35,718 bases of DNA, taken from NCBI GenBank assembly GCA_949294195.1, contig CASFGK010000025.1, positions 1-35,718 of the forward strand, in the 5' to 3' direction. The position numbers and the translations under genes were made by a program. A model generated the notes under the pieces. That model was not told where the DNA came from and did not search any database. It was given only the letters and a program-made list of their open reading frames with translations. Source of the DNA: an uncultured Bacteroidales bacterium (GTDB taxonomy: Bacteria > Bacteroidota > Bacteroidia > Bacteroidales > UBA932). Positions 15,631 through 24,627 of the stretch are shown piece after piece (position 1 is the stretch's first letter; the number at the start of each line of letters is the position of its first letter).

Positions 15631-16248
15631 ATGGCAATAAAGTTCCAATACAACAAGACTGCGCTGACAGCTTTGGGCAAGCAGCTGAAGATGAGGCAGA
15701 ACGCACTCCCTACCCTGAAAAACAAGGAGTCCGCACTGCGTCTGGAAGTCCGCAAGGCCAAAGCTTATTCGCAGAAGCTTATTGACGATCTTGACGCCTC
15801 TCTGAAAAGATACGACTACCTTGCTGCCCTGTGGAACGAGTTCCAGCCAAGCCTGATATCGATACGGGACATAGATCTGGTGACCGTAAAAGTAGCCGGA
15901 GTAAAGACTCCGGAACTAAAAAGCATCGATTATGAAATACATGAATTCAATGCTTTCACCAAGCCAGCCTGGTTTGCAGACGGAGTGGCCATATTGAAAG
16001 AGCTTTCCAGACTCGGAATCGAATCCGAAGTATACAAGGAAAAAAGCAGGATCCTGGACTTCCAGAGAAAGAAGACAACACAGAAAGTCAATCTTTACGA
16101 GAAAGTCCAGATACCAGGCTATCAGGAGGCAATCAGAAAGATCAAGCGCTATATGGAAGACGAAGAGAACCTGAGCAAGGCGGCTTCCAAGATAGTCAAG
16201 CAACGACATGAAATGGAAGAAGAGGAGGAAATGAGCTATGGTAATTGA
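15631..16248 (+). CDS. atpD: V-type ATPase subunit D (central stalk)
   Basis: Subunit D is the rotor shaft inside the A/B head. The 205-residue protein has the expected long N-terminal and C-terminal coiled-coil helices joined by a short globular part. It begins with a typical subunit D N-terminus, KFQYNKTALTALGKQLKMRQNALPTLKNKE in outline, and ends with a long helix, QKVNLYEKVQIPGYQEAIRKI. The very acidic C-terminus (EMEEEEEM) is encoded by a purine stretch that also contains AGGAGG about 10 bases before the atpI ATG, a possible Shine-Dalgarno site. The end overlaps atpI by 11 bases. Confidence 0.93.
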   Translation: MAIKFQYNKTALTALGKQLKMRQNALPTLKNKESALRLEVRKAKAYSQKLIDDLDASLKRYDYLAALWNEFQPSLISIRDIDLVTVKVAGVKTPELKSIDYEIHEFNAFTKPAWFADGVAILKELSRLGIESEVYKEKSRILDFQRKKTTQKVNLYEKVQIPGYQEAIRKIKRYMEDEENLSKAASKIVKQRHEMEEEEEMSYGN

Positions 16249-18085
16249 AATGACCAAATACTCCTTCATTCTCCTTGAAGAGGAGACGGGGGGATTTCTG
16301 CAGAAGCTCCAGGAATTGGGTGTGGTGGATATCACCAGATCCAGAAAGCCTGTAGATGCCGGCTCTTCTGCCATGATGGAAAAAGCGGCAGCCGGGAAAA
16401 AGGCTGTCAGCATACTTGACAAGGTAAACTATACGGGAGACCCGGACCTGAAGGCCATTGAAGAGGCCGCCGGACAGGCTGTGCCTGAAGATGACCTGAG
16501 CCATCAGGTTTTACAGGCTTCCGCAAGAATTGCAGAACTCGGAGAAAAGTTTACCAATGCACAGAGAAAGGCAAAGGCCCTCCTTCCATGGGGAAAATTC
16601 GACAAGGAAGCTCTGGGAAAGCTTGCATCCATAGGATATACTGTCAGGTTCTACTCCGTAGGGAAGAAATCGTTCAGTGAAGACTGGAAAAACGAATATG
16701 CTCTCCAGGTAGTGTCCGAAGACAGCAGTTATGTAAGATTCGTAACAGTTTCCGACAGCTCGGTTCCATACAGTTTTCCTGTCAGCGAATGCGCCGCTCC
16801 GGAGGAGTCCTATGAAGACGCACTTGCCGAAGCGGAAAACATCAGAAAGGAGATAATAAAACAGAAAGGCCTGCTGCTCAGCCTCAAAGGACACAGGGAT
16901 GAAATCCGGGACGAATACGGCAGAGTAATCACAGCTCTGGATTTGTATCTTGCCGGTGTTACAGGTGAGGCAGCTGCGGAAAACAGGCTGAATGTCTTCG
17001 TAGGATTTGCCCCGCAGACCTGCGATGCCGAGTTGCAGAAAGAATTCGACAGAATGGGAATCTTCTACATGAGCGAAAAAGCCACGGAAGAGGACAACCC
17101 TCCTATCAAATTGAAGAACAACAGGTTCGCACGCATGTTTGAAGTACTTACAGGAATGTACGGAATGCCCGAATACAAGGAGTATGACCCTACACCGGTA
17201 CTCGGACCGTTCTTCCTGCTGTTTTTCGCACTATGCCTTGGGGATGCCGGATACGGACTCGTACTGATAGCCATCAGCTTCTTCCTGAAGAAAAAGTTCC
17301 CAGGCATGGCCAGTATGGCTCCGCTTGTAATGACCCTGGGAATCGGCTCGTTCTTTATCGGAATATTCATGGGCACATTCTTCGGGTTCAACCTTCTGGA
17401 ACTTTCCTTCATCCCGGAATGGATGAAGAAATGCATGCTTTCAGGAGAAGTCGCAGGCTTCCCTGCAGCGATGGTACTTGCTATCGGCATAGGCGTGTTC
17501 AACATCTGCGTTGCAATGGTCATGAAAGCAATGTGCTACACGCACAGGTTCGGATTCAAGAACACTCTGGGTACATGGGGATGGACATTACTCGTTGTCG
17601 GAGGCGTAATCCTCGGCGGAGTGACATTGCTCGGACTGCTGCAGTTTGAAGTAGCCAAATGGATTTTCATCGTACTTGCCATCATATCCGGAATAGGCAT
17701 ATACCTGCTCAATGACATCAAGAGGAACCCTCTGGTGAACATAGGCGCCGGACTTTGGGACACATACAACATGGCTACCGGAATCCTCGGAGACACATTG
17801 AGTTTCATACGACTGTACGCTCTCGGCCTTGCGGGAGGAATGCTCGGATCGACATTCAACATGCTTGGAGGAATGCTTATGGACGGATGCCCGGTCCCGG
17901 GTCTTGACTGGCTCCTCTTCGCTCTGATTTTCGTAATCGGCCATGCGCTCAACATCGCACTGTCATGTCTGGGAGCTTTCGTACACCCTTTGCGTCTGAC
18001 TTTCGTGGAATTCTTCAAGAACAGCGGATATGAAGGCAGCGGAAAGCCATATAATCCTCTTGTCTCCGGAAAAGACGAACTATAA
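16238..18085 (+). CDS. atpI: V-type ATPase subunit I (a-type membrane stator)
   Basis: Subunit I forms the ion half-channels beside the K ring and connects to the peripheral stalk. The 615-residue protein has a cytosolic N-terminal part (about 1-320) rich in coiled coil, then seven or eight membrane helices beginning near TPVLGPFFLLFFALCLGDAGYG. The essential rotor-facing arginine fits Arg525 in LSFIRLYALGLAGG. The length is close to that of other bacterial I subunits. Translation is probably coupled to atpD through the 11-base overlap. It is followed 48 bases later by atpK. Confidence 0.95.
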   Translation: MVIEMTKYSFILLEEETGGFLQKLQELGVVDITRSRKPVDAGSSAMMEKAAAGKKAVSILDKVNYTGDPDLKAIEEAAGQAVPEDDLSHQVLQASARIAELGEKFTNAQRKAKALLPWGKFDKEALGKLASIGYTVRFYSVGKKSFSEDWKNEYALQVVSEDSSYVRFVTVSDSSVPYSFPVSECAAPEESYEDALAEAENIRKEIIKQKGLLLSLKGHRDEIRDEYGRVITALDLYLAGVTGEAAAENRLNVFVGFAPQTCDAELQKEFDRMGIFYMSEKATEEDNPPIKLKNNRFARMFEVLTGMYGMPEYKEYDPTPVLGPFFLLFFALCLGDAGYGLVLIAISFFLKKKFPGMASMAPLVMTLGIGSFFIGIFMGTFFGFNLLELSFIPEWMKKCMLSGEVAGFPAAMVLAIGIGVFNICVAMVMKAMCYTHRFGFKNTLGTWGWTLLVVGGVILGGVTLLGLLQFEVAKWIFIVLAIISGIGIYLLNDIKRNPLVNIGAGLWDTYNMATGILGDTLSFIRLYALGLAGGMLGSTFNMLGGMLMDGCPVPGLDWLLFALIFVIGHALNIALSCLGAFVHPLRLTFVEFFKNSGYEGSGKPYNPLVSGKDEL

Positions 18086-18124
18086 TCAACAACAGAAAAG
18101 AAAAACAAACAAATTTATTAATAA

Positions 18125-18565
<441 letters not shown>

Positions 18566-18590
18566 CCCTTATCTATATACATACAAACAA

Positions 18591-18624
18591 AACATCCGGG
18601 CTATTTCTAGCCCGGATGTTTTAT
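18591..18624. terminator. Bidirectional terminator between atpK and the lipoprotein operon
   Basis: A perfect 13-base stem pairs AACATCCGGGCTA (18591-18603) with TAGCCCGGATGTT (18608-18620) around TTTC. T residues follow on the plus strand and A-rich sequence precedes it. It ends the ATPase operon and the convergent lipoprotein operon. Confidence 0.92.
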
Positions 18625-18664
18625 AGTACATGCCGACTCCCTGATACCGGTCAGGACTCCGGAT

Positions 18665-20275
18665 TTATTCGTAGACAAATTCAAATTCATCGACGTACAT
18701 CACGCTTCCTTCTCCACCGGTGAAATAATCACCTTTATAGCTTGAGCATGCGACAACCACTGCATAGGAAGGAGTGGCATCGGGTCTCCAGTATTCGAGC
18801 GGAATAGTGAATTCACGATAATCTCCGCCTGTATCCTCATCGCTTTCAAGTTTCCCGTATGCGATTATACTTTTGTTTTCTTTTGTCTGATCTACGAAAA
18901 TACCTTCTGTCGTGTTGATTGTAAACGGTCCGGTCCAGTCTGTCAGAATAACAAGAATCTGACACTGATCCATCGTATTTTCAAGATTTTCATACGGAGG
19001 CTTCACTCTGTTTACAGGCTTGGGAGAATATGAATAATATCCTTTCAGGGCCGATGGCCTTCCGGCAAACGGTGTCCCCCAATCGATTATGGCACCCAGG
19101 CCATTGATCTTCACGAAATTTCCGGTAAAGATATTTCCGGCGGCAAACGCCAAAACCGCATACTTGCTTTCAAGCCTTGCTGCATGTTTCCCATCTCCTG
19201 ACACTGCCACAAAATTTTCTTCTGGCGTAGTCAATGAGCCTACAAAAGTGCCGGAACCAGGGTTGGCAGATCCCCATACGTTTACCGTGCTGTTAAGGTT
19301 AGGATACCAGATTTCCTTGTTCAGCGATGTAGTATAATACCAGTCGTCAAACCCAATATTCTCTATCTGCTCAGGGAAACATGTTGTAAAAGTGGCTTCA
19401 TTCCCTGATTCTCCGTCTCTGGAAAGACGTACATGATAAAGAGTGCCTTCCTTAAGACCTGTAAGTTTTAGCGCAACAGACGTTCCGTTTACCGCAAGAT
19501 CCCCAACTGAAGTCCAATTGTCTTCAGAATCAGCCCTGTACTCCAGTACCGGGGACTCCGCTCCGTCGAACACGCCTTCTATATCCGCACTGTAGCACCA
19601 CGGAATCACGGAAGTCACAGACATTTCAACATCTTCGCGGAATACGTTAAGCGACCATTTGGTGATCTCTCCTTCATATTCGACATAGAAGTAGCGCCTC
19701 AGCGTACAGTCCAGCTCCAGCGGAAAGTCAAACTCGACTAGCTCACCGTTTTCTTCCCCGGCATTTTCCACATATCCTATAATCACGGAAGTCTCAGGAC
19801 CGAGTTTCATATCTTCGACAATGATTTTTGAAAGGGACTGTGTCGCTGAAACATAGACTACTGCGTCATGATTCTGCACATCAATTACGGCATCCCCGAT
19901 CTGACCGGTACATCTTACGTACCTTTCAATAGGCTGGGTTGCAGAAATAGTCCACTCGTAATCCTGATAGATGCTCAAAGTCACTTTCATCGGCTCGGAA
20001 AGATTGATGACGTCGCCTTTGGAAAGGAAAGGAGTACACCTTACCTGATCCGTAAATTCCAGTTCGGTTATTTCCAATGCCGTTATATCCGCTGTCTCCG
20101 ACAGTACCACACTGACTGTCCTGTTCCCGGCATCTATCGTCACTGATTCCTGTCCTCTGACTCCAAACGCAGTAAACTCCGCACTTACCTTAGGATAAGA
20201 CATATCGTTCTCTATCAGGCATGAGTGCAAGACAACAAAAGACAGCACAAACAGAATGTATCTGACTGTTTTCAT
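18665..20275 (-). CDS. PCMD-domain surface lipoprotein (fifth gene of the operon)
   Basis: The 536-residue protein has a lipoprotein signal ending LHSC with Cys19. It is followed by two strand-rich repeats of about 90 residues (about 25-210; the first includes IDAGNRTVSVVLSE), an FN3-like module (about 215-300) and a C-terminal PCMD module (about 304-536). PCMD (putative carbohydrate metabolism domain) is a family name; no reaction is established. Its signatures are AAGNIFTGNFV, DWGTPFAGRPSALKGYYSY and YFTGGEGSVMYVDEFEFVY. The C-terminal half is a clear paralogue of that of the lipoprotein at 21176-23326. The protein is probably anchored at the outer membrane and may face outward. Glycan or protein binding is an inference. 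It starts 12 bases after the barrel gene stop and is the last gene of the operon. Confidence 0.85.
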   Translation of the reverse strand: MKTVRYILFVLSFVVLHSCLIENDMSYPKVSAEFTAFGVRGQESVTIDAGNRTVSVVLSETADITALEITELEFTDQVRCTPFLSKGDVINLSEPMKVTLSIYQDYEWTISATQPIERYVRCTGQIGDAVIDVQNHDAVVYVSATQSLSKIIVEDMKLGPETSVIIGYVENAGEENGELVEFDFPLELDCTLRRYFYVEYEGEITKWSLNVFREDVEMSVTSVIPWCYSADIEGVFDGAESPVLEYRADSEDNWTSVGDLAVNGTSVALKLTGLKEGTLYHVRLSRDGESGNEATFTTCFPEQIENIGFDDWYYTTSLNKEIWYPNLNSTVNVWGSANPGSGTFVGSLTTPEENFVAVSGDGKHAARLESKYAVLAFAAGNIFTGNFVKINGLGAIIDWGTPFAGRPSALKGYYSYSPKPVNRVKPPYENLENTMDQCQILVILTDWTGPFTINTTEGIFVDQTKENKSIIAYGKLESDEDTGGDYREFTIPLEYWRPDATPSYAVVVACSSYKGDYFTGGEGSVMYVDEFEFVYE

Positions 20276-20287
20276 ACTTCAACCCTT

Positions 20288-21172
20288 TTACTTTGATTTC
20301 TTCACCCTGTGATCACCCGTAGGGATATAGAATGAAAGGCCGAAACCTATGGAAAAGATATTCAGTTTGAAATTGGCGCCGCTCTGTTCCATCTCACTAT
20401 GCTCTACCTGATTGGTGGTCTGGACCACTTTCTGATAGTTGAATCCGAGAAGGCCTACAGAAACCTCAAGAGCGACTTCATTGGTAATGAACGCACAAAG
20501 TCCGGGAACAAGACCAAGCTCGAAATTGTATATATCCTGATATGTGCCATACTTGCCTCCATCCTCTCTCTTGTAGCTTTCCGCCTGTCCGTAACCTCCT
20601 GTCGCCCTTATCTCGGTGAACATGGCAAAACGCTTGCTGTTTGCGAAAGGAAGATAGTTCCTAAGTGTAAGCGAACCGGTATAGGCCTGCTTGAAATAGT
20701 TGAAATCCTTCACGTCCAGCCCCAGATCATCGGATAGAGACACACTCAGATTCCCTACCCCGAGAGTAGAGCGGTTGTAGTCGAAACGTACTCCGACAGA
20801 AAGATTATCCTTGAGAAAATAGGAAACATACGGGGAAATGCCGAACGAAAGCATGTTCCCGTGAATGTCTCCAAGAAGGTTGAAAAGCATGGAGTAGCCA
20901 GAATCTGCAGCACCGTTTCCAATACTGTAGTTGCTGTAGGAAAAAGAGACTCCGGCCCCTACTGTCCCTTTCGGGATAAATACCGAATTCTGTCTGCCGA
21001 TTCCCCTGTCGAACGGTTCCACCGGAGCTTTGCCCTTCTTTTCCCTAGCGGGTTTCAGACCGTCTGCCAGTTCTTCGGAAGCTGAATCCGCAGTACTGCC
21101 ATAAGCAGGAATGGCAGACATGCTGAGCATGCCCGCCATAATCAAAAGTAAAAAAGCGAATTTTGTCTTCAT
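20288..21172 (-). CDS. Outer-membrane beta-barrel protein of the lipoprotein operon
   Basis: The 294-residue protein has a cleavable signal peptide (hydrophobic run to about residue 25, likely cut after AYG). A polar, lysine-rich stretch (about 30-60) then leads into alternating amphipathic strands, such as VGAGVSFSYSNYSIG, SFGISPYVSYF and NIFSIGFGLSFYIP, with aromatic residues at strand ends. This fits a small outer-membrane barrel of about 8 to 10 strands. It lies 3 bases after one PCMD lipoprotein gene and 12 bases before another, so all are likely made together. It might anchor, export or position those lipoproteins, but no pore or assembly motif is visible. After the last strand there is a short basic tail, which is unusual for a barrel ending. 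Confidence 0.8.
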   Translation of the reverse strand: MKTKFAFLLLIMAGMLSMSAIPAYGSTADSASEELADGLKPAREKKGKAPVEPFDRGIGRQNSVFIPKGTVGAGVSFSYSNYSIGNGAADSGYSMLFNLLGDIHGNMLSFGISPYVSYFLKDNLSVGVRFDYNRSTLGVGNLSVSLSDDLGLDVKDFNYFKQAYTGSLTLRNYLPFANSKRFAMFTEIRATGGYGQAESYKREDGGKYGTYQDIYNFELGLVPGLCAFITNEVALEVSVGLLGFNYQKVVQTTNQVEHSEMEQSGANFKLNIFSIGFGLSFYIPTGDHRVKKSK

Positions 21173-21175
21173 ATA

Positions 21176-23326
21176 TTAGTTTTCCAACATTTCCGGATCA
21201 TAGATGAATTCGAATTCATCAAGGTACAATACACTGCCGGCCCCTCCGGTAAAGTAATCACCATATTTGCTGGCAGCCGCAACTATGACGATGTATTTCG
21301 GAGTCCTTGATACATCCCGATAGTCAAGCCTGATTTCAAACGGCTGATATGAATCCGTCTTATTCAAGTCCAATGCACCGTATGCTATTATCCCCGAATC
21401 CGATCCGACATCTACAAACCGGCCGGAAGCTGTATTGATCCTGAACGGAGCATCCCAGTCTGTAAGCATTATCTGAATCTGACCGATATCTGTCTTTCCT
21501 GACATGCCGTTGTGAGTACCTTTGTTTACTGTTACAGGCAAGTACTTGAAATATCCGGTCAATGCAAGCGGCCTTGAAGTAAACGGTATGCCCCAATCCA
21601 ATTCAGCTCCCGGATTTGTCAAGCTAATTACAGCCTTCACGAATTTTCCAGTATAAATGTTTCCGGCGGCCAGACCGACCAAGGCAGCTTCCATACTTTC
21701 AAGTCTTGCTGCATTTTTCCCTTCACCTTGAATGTATACATTCTCAGGCTCAGCCGGCTTTGTCGGGTAAATTTTGAGTGTACTTGTACCTCCGTTTGCC
21801 GAATCCCAGTAAAAATTGTCAGCATCCGAGTTGGGGTACCAGACAGAGCCGTCCTGATACCAGGAGTCAAAATTCATATTTGGCACTGTACCCTCCTGTT
21901 CAGTTTTGAATACGAGCTCTTTAGTATCCGATTCTTCAGCAGTTACCGCCTTGACGACATATTCGGTCTTAGGGTCAAGCCCTCTGATTTCTGCGGAAAA
22001 GGCCCTTGTCTTCGGATCAACGGATATTTCCCCGTGATACTCTGTCCATTCTTCTTCAGAACTTTTCCTGTACAGGAATGTCATACTTTCAGGCCGGGTC
22101 TCAGTGTACCATACAGCACGTGCTTCGGCAAACCTGGCCCATGGATTGACATCAGACATTTCTACATCTTTATTCGGCAAGATATTAAATTTTAATGTAT
22201 TTTCAACAAAAACCCCATTTTTATCCACAAGGAAAAATTCCATGAAGTAACTTCCTTTCTGAAGGTTTCTCACATAAGAAGTCAAATCCATATCCACATG
22301 ACCGGCACCTTCCGCAACTGAAGAAACCGAAATTCCATCGGCATTGAGGGCATCTATGACTTCACCGGAAGCATTGACCAGTTCATATGTGGTTCCATGG
22401 GACATGGACGTAAGTTCATCTGCTCCATACCTGATTTCAATACTCTTGAAACCGTCTGCAGAAGAAAGTTCCAGAGTCCGGGGAGTAGCATCGCCTGCAA
22501 CCACTGTAAGAGGCTCCGACATATCGAAATCAGCAGTGATCCCAGGGCGGGTTCCATCAGTGAAGTCCAGTTTGAGGCTGTCGGAAATCTCATTCATCGA
22601 ATCATTGACAATCACAGTCACTGCGCCTGCTCCGTCAGCTTCGGTTCCACTTCCCAAAGAAAACCGGAGATTATAGTGCTGTCTGGCCTTGACATCAGAA
22701 TAAGTATCACAAAGTTTGTCATAGACCTTGCCGTCATTGCTTTTGAGAAACAGAGACCATGTCAGCTGTCCGGTAGCACTGAAATATCCCTCCTTGTCGA
22801 CGGTGACCGGATCCGCTTGGTTGTCATATACAAGAGTTCCTTTGCCATTGGACACTGTAAGCCTGTACTGAGAAAAAAGCTCCTTGATTTCCCCGGAAAA
22901 AGATGCTGTCACCTTTACATTTGACAATGAACATTTTATCGTGACATCCGTGGTTTTTCCGTTAGCTATCCTGAACTCTGTCTCTCCTGAATAAAACGGC
23001 TCGTCAAAAGCAGCTGCGACATCTTCTCCGGATGAAGCCACCGCTCTGTATTTGAAATTACCGGCAGGAAGGACAAGAGGCTCATCTCCGAACATTCTGT
23101 AATCTTCATAATAAGCCACTTCCTCATCCAGGGAATTATAAATTGTCACAGAAAATACAGGTTCTTCTCCATCGTCCGTACCACTCTTGAAAACAGGCTC
23201 TTCTCCCATATCCTGATCAAGAACCAGTTTAAGGTAACCGTAGCCCTCTTCCGCAGGCAGCTCCTTGCATGAAAAGAGTATCGGTAATATGGCAGCTGCC
23301 ACAAATACAAAACTTATTTTTTTCAT
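21176..23326 (-). CDS. DUF4493-FN3-PCMD surface lipoprotein (third gene of the operon)
   Basis: The 716-residue protein has a lipoprotein signal with Cys20 (ILFSC), followed by an acidic segment (KELPAEEG) that fits export to the cell surface in Bacteroidota. Modules in order: DUF4493 (about 30-250), a middle strand-rich module (about 262-385), an FN3-like module (about 390-478, with YRKSSEEEWTEY and GLDPKTEYVVKA) and PCMD (about 482-716, with AAGNIYTGKFV and DWGIPFTSRPLALTGYFKY). It is the most complete member of the series in this operon. DUF4493 has a transthyretin-like strand pattern reminiscent of Bacteroidota fimbrial anchor proteins; that link is an inference. It starts 20 bases after the previous gene and ends 3 bases before the barrel gene. 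Confidence 0.87.
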   Translation of the reverse strand: MKKISFVFVAAAILPILFSCKELPAEEGYGYLKLVLDQDMGEEPVFKSGTDDGEEPVFSVTIYNSLDEEVAYYEDYRMFGDEPLVLPAGNFKYRAVASSGEDVAAAFDEPFYSGETEFRIANGKTTDVTIKCSLSNVKVTASFSGEIKELFSQYRLTVSNGKGTLVYDNQADPVTVDKEGYFSATGQLTWSLFLKSNDGKVYDKLCDTYSDVKARQHYNLRFSLGSGTEADGAGAVTVIVNDSMNEISDSLKLDFTDGTRPGITADFDMSEPLTVVAGDATPRTLELSSADGFKSIEIRYGADELTSMSHGTTYELVNASGEVIDALNADGISVSSVAEGAGHVDMDLTSYVRNLQKGSYFMEFFLVDKNGVFVENTLKFNILPNKDVEMSDVNPWARFAEARAVWYTETRPESMTFLYRKSSEEEWTEYHGEISVDPKTRAFSAEIRGLDPKTEYVVKAVTAEESDTKELVFKTEQEGTVPNMNFDSWYQDGSVWYPNSDADNFYWDSANGGTSTLKIYPTKPAEPENVYIQGEGKNAARLESMEAALVGLAAGNIYTGKFVKAVISLTNPGAELDWGIPFTSRPLALTGYFKYLPVTVNKGTHNGMSGKTDIGQIQIMLTDWDAPFRINTASGRFVDVGSDSGIIAYGALDLNKTDSYQPFEIRLDYRDVSRTPKYIVIVAAASKYGDYFTGGAGSVLYLDEFEFIYDPEMLEN

Positions 23327-23346
23327 ATCAGAAAGCAGCTTTCAGA

Positions 23347-24588
23347 TTAGTTTCCGGAATAGTGGAATACAACCCTTTTGGAGAATCTGTTCCCGTCGTT
23401 GTCCGACATATTCAGGACAAAAACATGGTCTGTATCCGGATCCGGGCCAAGTTCCAATATCATAGGGACAAGACTTGACAAATCAAGCCTTAGTGAAGTA
23501 GCATTCAGCAATACCTGTCCATTCAGGATCATTTCTGCGATTGCTGACAAATTTCCGGGATTGACCAGATCCAGCTCAGTAAGTATCTCATTCAGTACGT
23601 CAGACTGTATGGATACATTGAATGTCCTGATTCCAGCCGGAGCGCTGATATTTATGACAACGTCCATCCCCTGTGTGATTTCCATCGGGGAAAAAGACGG
23701 ATTTGCAGGCCACTCCATTGTTATGGGATCCGTATCAGGCTCATCCGGTATATCAGGAAATTCCGGAACATCCCCACCCTGGACAGGAGATTCGTCAAGT
23801 CCTGGAAGCAAAATATCCACTTCTTCGTCAGACAGAGAGTCATCGACACTGATGCCCAGTGAGCCTTTACCTGTAGTTATCGCAGACAAATTCAGCACAT
23901 AATGGTCTGCTGCCGAAACGTCTGTAATCTTTTTAGTAAAAGTTGCCGTAACAGGATTTTCATCAGTGCTGTCCCACCTGTAGCCTTTAACGTATATACG
24001 TAGCGGCACCGCGGAAAAATACCCTGAAAGGTCTTTCCCGACATCTTCATTTGTCCATGTTAGCGATTTTCCGCCATCTGTATCCTCCATGACGGTTATC
24101 TCGAATCTGATTATTTCATTCTTGAATTCATCTGAAAGGTTGACCGAGACTTTCACGTTGGATATTGCACACTCCACATTTACTGTAGAAGTGGCGCCTT
24201 TCTCTATCCTGAAGGATTCCGCTCCGGAAAATTCAGGTTCACCCCATTTGCTGTCAGAAGTTTTCGGAGAAGTGGCAGTTATAGTATAGTCTCCAGAGGA
24301 AAGTTCAAGAACTGACGGCATTTCCGAATAGCTTTCCCATTCTTCGGAATACGCTCCGTTCAGACCTTCTATCTTGACCTTGAATGTATTGACATCCACT
24401 GATGATGACTTCAGATGAATGTCATTGAAGCCGCCGTCATTTCCTGTAAGTTCCAGTGACAGCTTCCCGACTCCTTCTTCGGCAGGGTCTTTCCCTGGTT
24501 TTTCTCCATTTTCTTCAGCCAAAGGGGTTTTCTCGCAACTTGCCAATACTGCCATTGCTGCAAATATTGTAAATAAAGTCTTTTTCAT
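23347..24588 (-). CDS. DUF4493 surface lipoprotein lacking FN3 and PCMD modules (second gene of the operon)
   Basis: The 413-residue protein has a textbook lipobox, LASC with Cys18. An acidic, low-complexity stretch is followed by DUF4493 (about 40-255), a Pro/Asp-rich linker (about 270-290) and a middle module (about 290-413) with the pattern found in its neighbours: a strand, LDLSSL, then FVLNMSDNDGNRFSKRVVF. It stops where FN3 and PCMD modules begin in the others. The stop is in frame, and no remnant of the missing modules lies in the 20-base gap after it, so this is a short architecture rather than a broken gene. Function is unknown; exposure at the outer membrane is inferred from the lipobox. 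Confidence 0.85.
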   Translation of the reverse strand: MKKTLFTIFAAMAVLASCEKTPLAEENGEKPGKDPAEEGVGKLSLELTGNDGGFNDIHLKSSSVDVNTFKVKIEGLNGAYSEEWESYSEMPSVLELSSGDYTITATSPKTSDSKWGEPEFSGAESFRIEKGATSTVNVECAISNVKVSVNLSDEFKNEIIRFEITVMEDTDGGKSLTWTNEDVGKDLSGYFSAVPLRIYVKGYRWDSTDENPVTATFTKKITDVSAADHYVLNLSAITTGKGSLGISVDDSLSDEEVDILLPGLDESPVQGGDVPEFPDIPDEPDTDPITMEWPANPSFSPMEITQGMDVVINISAPAGIRTFNVSIQSDVLNEILTELDLVNPGNLSAIAEMILNGQVLLNATSLRLDLSSLVPMILELGPDPDTDHVFVLNMSDNDGNRFSKRVVFHYSGN

Positions 24589-24627
24589 TGATTATAATTT
24601 CGTTTGATTGTTTGACTTGACACCTGA

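Noticed and set aside
15597-15785. 62-codon frame starting in the atpB-atpD gap
   Set aside because: Most of it overlaps atpD in another frame and its product has no recognisable features; the intact subunit D frame explains the region.
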